Assembly: GCA_030607105.1 (NCBI GenBank)
Contig: JAUWFF010000023.1
Coordinates: 1-9,596, forward strand
Length of the DNA stretch: 9,596 bases
Origin: Filomicrobium sp.
GTDB lineage: Bacteria > Pseudomonadota > Alphaproteobacteria > Rhizobiales > Hyphomicrobiaceae
Direction: 5' to 3'
A program made the translations under genes and the position numbers. Under the pieces are notes generated by a model that was not told where the DNA came from, ran no database searches, and saw only the letters and a program-made list of their open reading frames with translations. Of this stretch, positions 1 to 5,998 are shown piece by piece (the stretch's first letter is position 1; each line of letters begins with the position of its first letter).

Positions 1-213
1 ATGAAAGCCGCCGAGATGCTCATTGAGGAAGGCCAGGTTGCCAAAGGCGACTTCCCGTTCGGTACCGACGGTTTCCGTCCGCCAGTGCCCCCCGAGGACA
101 TGATTGACGGCATTCCCTACGACGGGAAGCAGCCCAACGCCTACTTGAAGAGCCTCAAGATCGGTCTCAAGGGCGATGACAAGGTTGATGGCGCAGAGGT
201 CGTCAGTAACTGA
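1..213 (+). CDS. nrtA: Nitrate ABC transporter substrate-binding protein NrtA, C-terminal fragment
   Basis: This is the last 70 codons of a gene whose 5' part lies outside the window. The frame is open at the left edge, so the ATG at base 1 is almost certainly an internal methionine; family members are usually over 400 residues. The product would be the periplasmic (or membrane-anchored) nitrate/nitrite-binding protein that hands substrate to the permease. The call rests on the tail sequence (a PFGTDGFRPPVPPEDMIDGI-type stretch and the tail motif YDGKQPNAYLKSLKIG, which resemble C-termini of NrtA proteins as I recall them) and on the immediately following nrtB and nrtCD genes. The TGA stop is at 211-213. 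The signal peptide and binding-site residues cannot be seen here. A cyanate- or bicarbonate-type paralogue is possible in principle, but the nitrate and nitrite reductase genes downstream argue for nitrate. Confidence 0.82.
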   Translation: MKAAEMLIEEGQVAKGDFPFGTDGFRPPVPPEDMIDGIPYDGKQPNAYLKSLKIGLKGDDKVDGAEVVSN

Positions 214-247
214 CGATTATCTCCTTCATTCTTCCCGAAACCAAAAT

Positions 248-272
248 GAGACGGCGGCCCTGCCGCCGTCTC
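248..272 (+). promoter_or_regulatory. Perfect GC-rich hairpin between nrtA and nrtB
   Basis: GAGACGGCGG at 248-257 is the exact reverse complement of CCGCCGTCTC at 263-272, with a 5-base loop CCCTG. An eleventh C-G pair is possible, leaving a 3-base loop. It lies 35 bases after the nrtA stop and about 30 bases before the nrtB ribosome binding site. On the + strand it is followed by TCTCAAAAG, not a U run, so it is not a classical intrinsic terminator for this operon. On the - strand the bases after the hairpin read ATTTTGGTTT, which is moderately T-rich. The most likely role is a 3' stabiliser or partial attenuator that lets the binding-protein mRNA outnumber the permease mRNA, as known for other ABC importer operons; this is inference from position. 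Confidence 0.7.
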
Positions 273-303
273 TCAAAAGATTAAGAGCTCAGCCGAGACA
301 AAC

Positions 304-308
304 CGGAG
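304..308 (+). promoter_or_regulatory. Ribosome binding site choosing the nrtB start
   Basis: CGGAG at 304-308 directly abuts an in-frame ATG at 309 but sits 6 bases from the next in-frame ATG at 315. Normal Shine-Dalgarno spacing therefore favours 315 as the nrtB start. Confidence 0.6.
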
Positions 309-314
309 ATGATC

Positions 315-1403
315 ATGGCTGCCGTTACTGACTACGTCGATGCTTCCGCTGAAGAGGCTCGCGAAAAGCGGACCCAGCGCCTTCATCAAAGATTAAATAG
401 CGCCGCCGGCATGCTAGGTGTCTTCGGTCTGGGGTTCATTATCCCGCTCATCAAACTGGCAATGGGCGACTCTCCCAAGCAGAACCTGAGCGAGCTTTGG
501 CAGAAGCTGTTCGTGCCGCTGATCGGCATCGGTATTTTCGTTGCGTCCTGGGCCTACATGGCGCCGCAGGTGAAGACATCGCTGGGGGCTATTCCCGGTC
601 CCGTCCAGGTGATGGAGCAAGCTGGCAACCTTTATCAGGACCACCTTAACGAACGTCAGCGCCAAGCCGCCTTTTATGAGCGCCAGGACAAGCGCAATGC
701 AAAGCTGATCGCGGCGGGCAAGGAAGACCGAGTCAAGTATCGAAGCTACACCGGTGCCCCGACTTTCTTCGACCAGATTTTCACCAGTCTAGTCACGGTT
801 GCCCTGGGCTTTTTTGTCGGTGTCGTCATCGCCATTCCGCTTGGCATCATGTCGGGCCTTTCGCCGACCGTAAACGGGGCCTTGAACCCGCTTATCCAGA
901 TCTTCAAGCCAGTGTCGCCCCTGGCCTGGCTGCCGATCGTGACGATGGTGGTTTCGGCTGTTTACATGAACCCATACGACTGGCTTCCGAAGTCGCTTTT
1001 GATCTCCGCGATCACGGTGACGCTGTGTTCGCTGTGGCCGACGCTCATCAACACCGCTCTGGGCGTCTCCTCCATCGACAAGGACCTGTTGAACGTTGGT
1101 CGCGTTCTGCAGCTTCCGACCTCGCGCACAATCACCAAGCTGGTTTTGCCGTCCTCGCTACCGCTGATTTTCACCGGCATGCGCTTGTCCTTGGGTGTCG
1201 GTTGGATGGTTCTGATCGCCGCTGAAATGCTGGCGCAAAACCCGGGGCTTGGAAAATTCGTCTGGGATGAATTCCAAAACGGGTCGTCCAGCTCGCTTGC
1301 CAAGATCATGGTTGCGGTTTTGACCATTGGCATCATCGGCTTCCTGCTAGATCGCCTGATCTACGCGCTGCAGGTCGCTTTTACTTACTCCGACAAGCGC
1401 TAA
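315..1403 (+). CDS. nrtB: Nitrate ABC transporter permease NrtB
   Basis: This is the inner-membrane permease of the nitrate/nitrite importer (BPD_transp_1 fold). With the start at 315 it has 362 residues; an ATG at 309 would add two, but leaves no room for the ribosome binding site. Hydrophobic segments (numbered from the ATG at 309) lie near residues 33-51 and 67-85, followed by the core from about 155 to 355. The EAA-type cytoplasmic coupling loop is at about 262-292, with the pattern NVGRVLQLP, then KLVLPSSLP, then IFTGMR; this loop docks on the ATPases. The protein is longer than cyanobacterial NrtB (about 280) because of an extra N-terminal hydrophobic segment and a charged, Gln/Arg/Lys-rich stretch at roughly 105-150 between the second hydrophobic segment and the core. 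It follows nrtA by 101 bases and precedes nrtCD by 15. SsuC- and TauC-type permeases share the fold, but context points to nitrate. Confidence 0.9.
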   Translation: MAAVTDYVDASAEEAREKRTQRLHQRLNSAAGMLGVFGLGFIIPLIKLAMGDSPKQNLSELWQKLFVPLIGIGIFVASWAYMAPQVKTSLGAIPGPVQVMEQAGNLYQDHLNERQRQAAFYERQDKRNAKLIAAGKEDRVKYRSYTGAPTFFDQIFTSLVTVALGFFVGVVIAIPLGIMSGLSPTVNGALNPLIQIFKPVSPLAWLPIVTMVVSAVYMNPYDWLPKSLLISAITVTLCSLWPTLINTALGVSSIDKDLLNVGRVLQLPTSRTITKLVLPSSLPLIFTGMRLSLGVGWMVLIAAEMLAQNPGLGKFVWDEFQNGSSSSLAKIMVAVLTIGIIGFLLDRLIYALQVAFTYSDKR

Positions 1404-1418
1404 GCGGGGGCAGCACAG

Positions 1419-3167
1419 ATGGCATTTCTCGAACTGAAAAGCGTGCAGAAATCCTATGGTGAGGGCAGTGCCGTCACCGAGGTTCTGAACGACATCAACC
1501 TTGAGGTCAAAGAGGGCGAGTTCGTCGCGATCGTGGGGTTCTCCGGCTCCGGGAAAACGACGCTCATTTCAACGATCGCAGGGTTGGTGTCGCCTGATCG
1601 CGGCGAGGTGCTGTTGAAGGGCGAGCCGATTACAGGTCCCGGCCCGGATCGCGGGGTCGTATTTCAGTCCTACTCGCTCATGCCGTGGCTCACGGTGTTC
1701 GACAACGTCGCGCTGTCGGTCGACCAGGTGTTCCGCAAGGACAGCAAGAAAGACCGCGAGGCCCGCACCCGAAACTATATCGATATGGTCGGGCTCAGCC
1801 ATGCCACGGACCGCCGGCCGGCTGAACTGTCGGGCGGGATGCGCCAGCGCGTTGCCGTGGCGCGGGCGCTGGCCATGAGCCCCGAAATCCTGCTTCTCGA
1901 TGAGCCGTTATCGGCGCTTGACGCGCTCACCCGCTCTAAGCTGCAGGATGAGATTGAGAAGATCTGGGAACAGGACAAGCGCACGGTTGTTCTCATTACC
2001 AACGACGTTGATGAGGCGATCCTGCTTGCGGACCGGATTCTTCCGCTTACTCCGGGACCTTGTGCAACGCTGGGTCGGGAGTTCAAGGTCGATATCGCGC
2101 GCCCGCGCGATCACACGACGCTGAGTTCGGATCCCGAATTCCAAAATCTGCGCCAGGAGATCACCAGCTATCTCATTGATCTGGGGATTGATCGTGGGTC
2201 CCAATCGGAGGAGACGCGAACGCTTCCGAACGTGGTTCCCATCACGCTTGGTGGCGGCAGGACCGTCTTGCCGAAGGCCTATGAGAAAGCCGCAGCGTCG
2301 CCACGCACGGATCGCTACCTGGAATTCTCTCAGCTTGAAAAAGTCTACCCGACACCAAAGGGACCGCTCAAGGTGGTCGACGGCTTCGACCTCAAGCTAA
2401 AGAAGGGGGAGTTCATCACGCTGATCGGGCATTCGGGCTGCGGCAAGTCCACAGTCCTGTCGATGACCGCCGGCCTCAATGAAATCTCCTCCGGCGGCAT
2501 TATTCTTGATGGAAAGGAGGTCACGAACGCCGGTCCTGATCGCGCGGTCGTCTTCCAGGCACCGTCATTGTTTCCGTGGTTGACGGCTCGAGAGAACGTG
2601 GTCCTCGGTGTTGACCGGGTCTACCCGCACGCGAGCACGGCGGAACGCGACGACATTGTCGCCTACTATCTGGAGCGTGTCGGTCTGGCGGATGCCATGG
2701 GCAAACTCGCCAGCGAGCTCTCCAACGGTATGCGCCAGCGCGTCGGTATTGCCCGTGCGTTCGCACTGTCGCCAAAGCTGCTGTTGCTCGATGAGCCGTT
2801 CGGCATGTTGGACAGCCTCACGCGCTGGGAACTCCAGGAAGTCCTGATGGAGGTTTGGAGCCGGACGAAGGTGACGGCGGTTTGCGTGACCCACGACGTT
2901 GATGAAGCAATCCTGCTTGCCGACCGCTGTGTGATGATGACCAATGGGCCGAACGCCCGAATTGGAAACGTCATGGAGATTGATTTGCCGCGGCCGCGTT
3001 CGCGCAAGGAGCTGCTTGAGCATTCCGACTACTACGCCTACCGGCAGGAGCTGCTCGACTTCCTTGAAGCCTATGAGGGTGGCGCCAATCCGGATCCCGA
3101 AGTGGTTGCCGCTCTCAAGGCGAAGCGCACCGGGAAGCCGCGCTCGGCAGCGACCGAAGCGGCTTGA
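1419..3167 (+). CDS. nrtCD: Fused double ATP-binding subunit of the nitrate ABC transporter (NrtC/NrtD-like)
   Basis: Two complete ABC ATPase domains are fused in 582 residues, so one polypeptide probably supplies both motor domains for NrtB. Domain 1 (about 1-255) has Walker [10 protein letters not shown] at 40-48, Q-loop VVFQ, signature LSGGM at 137-141, and Walker B with Asp161 and Glu162. Domain 2 (from about 300) has Walker [10 protein letters not shown] at 337-345, signature LSNGM at 434-438, Walker B with Asp458 and Glu459, and switch His492. A linker of about 45 residues joins them. Cyanobacteria carry separate NrtC and NrtD, and their NrtC has a C-terminal NrtA-like regulatory domain; no such domain is present here. 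In domain 1 the switch histidine position is Asn195 (ITNDVDEA) whereas domain 2 has VTHDVDEA. The start at 1419 is preceded by a G-rich, weak ribosome site. nirB follows after 12 bases. Confidence 0.92.
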   Translation: MAFLELKSVQKSYGEGSAVTEVLNDINLEVKEGEFVAIVGFSGSGKTTLISTIAGLVSPDRGEVLLKGEPITGPGPDRGVVFQSYSLMPWLTVFDNVALSVDQVFRKDSKKDREARTRNYIDMVGLSHATDRRPAELSGGMRQRVAVARALAMSPEILLLDEPLSALDALTRSKLQDEIEKIWEQDKRTVVLITNDVDEAILLADRILPLTPGPCATLGREFKVDIARPRDHTTLSSDPEFQNLRQEITSYLIDLGIDRGSQSEETRTLPNVVPITLGGGRTVLPKAYEKAAASPRTDRYLEFSQLEKVYPTPKGPLKVVDGFDLKLKKGEFITLIGHSGCGKSTVLSMTAGLNEISSGGIILDGKEVTNAGPDRAVVFQAPSLFPWLTARENVVLGVDRVYPHASTAERDDIVAYYLERVGLADAMGKLASELSNGMRQRVGIARAFALSPKLLLLDEPFGMLDSLTRWELQEVLMEVWSRTKVTAVCVTHDVDEAILLADRCVMMTNGPNARIGNVMEIDLPRPRSRKELLEHSDYYAYRQELLDFLEAYEGGANPDPEVVAALKAKRTGKPRSAATEAA

Positions 3168-3179
3168 GGGGAGGGATCA

Positions 3180-5651
3180 ATGACACAAAAACTCGTCGTT
3201 GTTGGTAATGGCATGGCTCCCGGCCGCGCCCTTGAGCGCTTGTTTGAAACCGCTCCCGGGTCATACGAAGTCAGCGTCTTCAATGCGGAACCGCGGACGA
3301 ACTACGACCGCATTCTGTTGTCGCCGGTGTTGTCAGGTGAAAAATCGTACGAGGAAATCGTTATCCATGGAGATGCCTGGTACGAGCAAAACGGCGTCAC
3401 CCTGCACAAAGGCAAGAAGGTGGTCTCGATAGACCGTCAGGCCAAGACGGTAACCGCAGAGGACGGCACTGTCGCCGCCTATGACAAACTGCTGATCGCC
3501 ACGGGTTCGGTGCCGTTCATTATTCCCGTGCCAGGCAAGGATCTGGCGGGTGTGCTCACTTACCGCGATCTTGATGACGTCAACGCCATGCTGATTGCTG
3601 CCGAGAAGGGTGGCAGTGCCGTTGTCATTGGCGGCGGGTTGCTCGGCCTCGAAGCTGCGGCCGGTCTGAAGTCGCGCGGTATGGATGTCACCGTGCTGCA
3701 TTTGATGCCGACGCTGATGGAGCGTCAGCTTGATGCCGCAGCGGGAGGGCTGCTGAAGCGTGCTCTCGAAGATCGCGGCATCAGGGTTATCACCAAGGCT
3801 AACACTAAGGAGATCCTCGCGGCCCATGACAGCCAGGGGGCGACGCGAGTGCGCAGCGTCGTGCTCGATGATGGAACAGAGATCCCTGCTGATATCGTCG
3901 TCATGGCCGTTGGCATTCGCCCGAATGCGGTAATCGCAAAGGACGCCGGCCTGGAGACTGGCCGCGGTATCCTTGTCGACGAACGCTTGCGAACTTCCGA
4001 CCCGGACATCCTGGCGGTTGGCGAATGCGTTGAGTTCAACGGCCATGTCTATGGCCTTGTCGCCCCGCTCTATGAGCAGGCCAACATCGTCGCAAACGAG
4101 CTTGCCGGTGTTGGCGGAGCTGGGTTTGTCGACAAGGCGCTGGCGACCAAGCTCAAGGTGACCGGAGTCGATCTGTTCTCAGCGGGTGATTTCGCTGACG
4201 GCGAGGATCGTGAGGAGATTGTGCTGCGCGACGCGACGCGGGGCGTCTACAAGCGCCTGGTTCTCAAGGACGAAAAGGTCATCGGTGCCGTCATGTTCGG
4301 CGATACCGCTGATAGTGGCTGGTTCTTTCAACTCATCAAAGACGGGACCGATATTAGTGAGATGCGCGACACGCTGATCTTCGGCCCAGCTTATGCCGGA
4401 GGCGACCATGCGGACCCTACGGCGGCCGTTGCAGCACTCCCTGATGATGCCGAGATCTGCGGCTGCAACGGCGTTTGCAAAGGGCGGATCGTTTCCGCAA
4501 TCAGCAAAAAGGGGCTGACTTCGGTCGACGACGTGCGCACACACACAAAGGCGTCCGCATCGTGCGGGACGTGCTCTGGCCTGGTCGAAAAACTGCTGGC
4601 GTTGTCGCTTGGCGATGCCTACGACCCGGCGGCCGTGAAGCCGATGTGCGGCTGCACCGATCTGGCCCATGCAGACGTGCGGAGGCTCATCGTGGCTAAG
4701 GAGCTCAAGACAATCTCCGAGCTGATGCAGGAGTTGGAGTGGAAGAGCTCAGGCGGCTGCGCTAAATGCCGTCCGGCGCTCAACTACTACATGCTCGCTA
4801 CATGGCCGGGCGAATATGTCGATGACTATCAGTCCCGTTTCATCAACGAGCGTGTTCACGCCAACATACAGAAGGACGGTACCTACTCGGTCGTGCCGCG
4901 CATGTGGGGAGGAATCACCAACTCGCGCGAGCTGCGTGCCATTGCCGATGTTGCAGACAAGTTCGAGATTCCCACCGTCAAATGCACCGGTGGCCAGCGC
5001 ATAGACTTGCTGGGCGTCCAGAAAGAAGATCTGCCGGCCGTTTGGGCTGACCTCAACGCCGCCGGGCTGGTGTCCGGTCACGCCTACGGCAAGGCGCTGA
5101 GAACGGTGAAGACCTGTGTGGGAACCGATTGGTGCCGCTTTGGTACGCAGGATTCCACGGGCCTCGGCGTCCGTATTGAAAAGTTTATGTGGGGGTCTTG
5201 GACGCCCGCCAAGGTGAAAATGGCTGTTTCCGGTTGTCCGCGAAACTGCGCCGAGGCGACGTGCAAGGATGTCGGTGTCATCTGCGTTGATAGCGGCTAT
5301 GAGATCCACTTTGCCGGTGCGGCCGGTCTTGACATCAAGGGTACGGAAGTCCTGTGCCACGCGAAAACCGAGGACGAGGCGCTCCAAGTTATTGTCGCCT
5401 TGGTGCAGCTCTATCGCGAGCAGGGACACTATTTGGAGCGCATTTACAAGTGGGCGAAACGGGTCGGTCTTGAGTCGATCCAGGCTGCTGTCGTTGATGA
5501 CTTACAGCGTCGTGAGGCGCTTTTTGAAGACTTCGTCTATTCGCAGAGGTTCTCACAGAGTGATCCATGGTCCGAGCGTGCTCGCGGCGCCAAAGACGCG
5601 CACGAATTCGCACCGATGGCCGATCTCACCTGCATGGAGGCAGCGGAATGA
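3180..5651 (+). CDS. nirB: Assimilatory NADH-dependent nitrite reductase, large subunit NirB
   Basis: This cytoplasmic enzyme reduces nitrite to ammonium with six electrons from NADH. The 823-residue length is close to the family norm (E. coli about 847). Domains in order: an FAD-binding Rossmann start VVVGNGMAPGRALE near residue 6; an NADH-binding GGGLLGLEAA motif from Gly151; an FAD-contact stretch DILAVGEC near 275-283; two BFD-type [2Fe-2S] domains with Cys427/429/462/465 and Cys490/492/527/530; then the ferredoxin-like sulfite/nitrite reductase half-domain from about 560, and the siroheme-[4Fe-4S] domain with Cys646, Cys652, Cys686 and Cys690 (CVGTDWC and SGCPRNC). Every expected cofactor cysteine is present. 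The ATG at 3180 has a strong ribosome site (GGAGG at 3170-3174, 5-base spacing). The stop overlaps the nirD start by four bases (ATGA), suggesting translational coupling. The C-terminus is complete. Confidence 0.96.
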   Translation: MTQKLVVVGNGMAPGRALERLFETAPGSYEVSVFNAEPRTNYDRILLSPVLSGEKSYEEIVIHGDAWYEQNGVTLHKGKKVVSIDRQAKTVTAEDGTVAAYDKLLIATGSVPFIIPVPGKDLAGVLTYRDLDDVNAMLIAAEKGGSAVVIGGGLLGLEAAAGLKSRGMDVTVLHLMPTLMERQLDAAAGGLLKRALEDRGIRVITKANTKEILAAHDSQGATRVRSVVLDDGTEIPADIVVMAVGIRPNAVIAKDAGLETGRGILVDERLRTSDPDILAVGECVEFNGHVYGLVAPLYEQANIVANELAGVGGAGFVDKALATKLKVTGVDLFSAGDFADGEDREEIVLRDATRGVYKRLVLKDEKVIGAVMFGDTADSGWFFQLIKDGTDISEMRDTLIFGPAYAGGDHADPTAAVAALPDDAEICGCNGVCKGRIVSAISKKGLTSVDDVRTHTKASASCGTCSGLVEKLLALSLGDAYDPAAVKPMCGCTDLAHADVRRLIVAKELKTISELMQELEWKSSGGCAKCRPALNYYMLATWPGEYVDDYQSRFINERVHANIQKDGTYSVVPRMWGGITNSRELRAIADVADKFEIPTVKCTGGQRIDLLGVQKEDLPAVWADLNAAGLVSGHAYGKALRTVKTCVGTDWCRFGTQDSTGLGVRIEKFMWGSWTPAKVKMAVSGCPRNCAEATCKDVGVICVDSGYEIHFAGAAGLDIKGTEVLCHAKTEDEALQVIVALVQLYREQGHYLERIYKWAKRVGLESIQAAVVDDLQRREALFEDFVYSQRFSQSDPWSERARGAKDAHEFAPMADLTCMEAAE
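5636..5640 (+). promoter_or_regulatory. Ribosome binding site of nirD inside the nirB 3' end
   Basis: GGAGG at 5636-5640 lies 7 bases before the ATG at 5648. It favours that ATG over the in-frame ATGs at 5654 and 5657 and over any upstream start within nirB. Confidence 0.65.
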
Positions 5652-5998
5652 ACATGATGGAAAGCGTCTGGGTTGATGTCGGTGCGCTTGAGGATATTCC
5701 ACGCCAGGGCGCGCGGCTGGTAAAAACGTCGGTTGGTTGCGTCGCGCTTTTCAGGACGGAAACTGATGAGGTGTTTGCGCTCGATGACAGGTGTCCGCAC
5801 CAGGGTGGCCCTTTGAGCCAAGGGATCGTCCACGGCAATGCGGTGACCTGTCCTCTTCATAACTGGGTTATCAGCCTGGAAACCGGTCTCGCGCAGGGGG
5901 CGGATGAAGGCGAAGTAAGGACCTTCCCAGTCAGGTCCGAAGGCGGGCGAATTCTGGTTGAAGCGTCAAGGCTCGGCCACAACAAAGATGCCGCGTAA
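5648..5998 (+). CDS. nirD: Nitrite reductase small subunit NirD, Rieske [2Fe-2S] type
   Basis: A 116-residue Rieske-fold protein that partners NirB. The two ligand motifs are intact: Cys49-Pro-His51 followed by QGG, and Cys68-Pro-Leu-His71 followed by NW. These give the Cys-X-His and Cys-X2-His set needed to hold a [2Fe-2S] cluster. As far as I recall, E. coli NirD has the Rieske fold but lacks these ligands, so this protein resembles the redox-active ferredoxin-like NasG of Paracoccus more closely. The start at 5648 overlaps the nirB stop by four bases. The TAA stop shares its last base with the nasA start. The open frame extends further upstream inside nirB, but the ribosome site and the family length support 5648. 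Position between nirB and nasA suggests it may serve both reductases, which is inference. Confidence 0.94.
   Translation: MNMMESVWVDVGALEDIPRQGARLVKTSVGCVALFRTETDEVFALDDRCPHQGGPLSQGIVHGNAVTCPLHNWVISLETGLAQGADEGEVRTFPVRSEGGRILVEASRLGHNKDAA

Noticed and set aside
1..3. ATG at the first base as a true gene start giving a 70-residue protein
   Set aside because: The sequence matches the C-terminus of a much longer binding protein and the frame is open to the window edge, so the ATG is taken as internal.
248..272. ANTAR/NasT-type antitermination hairpin
   Set aside because: ANTAR targets are described as paired hairpins with hexanucleotide loops bearing A at position 1 and G at position 4, usually in the leader. 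Here there is a single stem with a 3- or 5-base loop inside the operon.
248..280. Rho-independent terminator for nrtA
   Set aside because: The stem is strong but no U tract follows on the + strand, and the downstream genes are needed for the same transporter. Partial attenuation or mRNA stabilisation is more likely.
214..314. Sigma-54 or internal promoter before nrtB
   Set aside because: No GG-N10-GC type element or convincing -35/-10 pair is visible by eye; the operon promoter is presumably upstream of nrtA, outside the window.
3333..4046. Long - strand open frame (237 codons) opposite nirB
   Set aside because: It is antisense to a fully conserved FAD/NADH domain, has no recognisable motif, and such open antisense frames are expected in GC-rich genes. 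The same applies to the - strand frame at 4749-5429.
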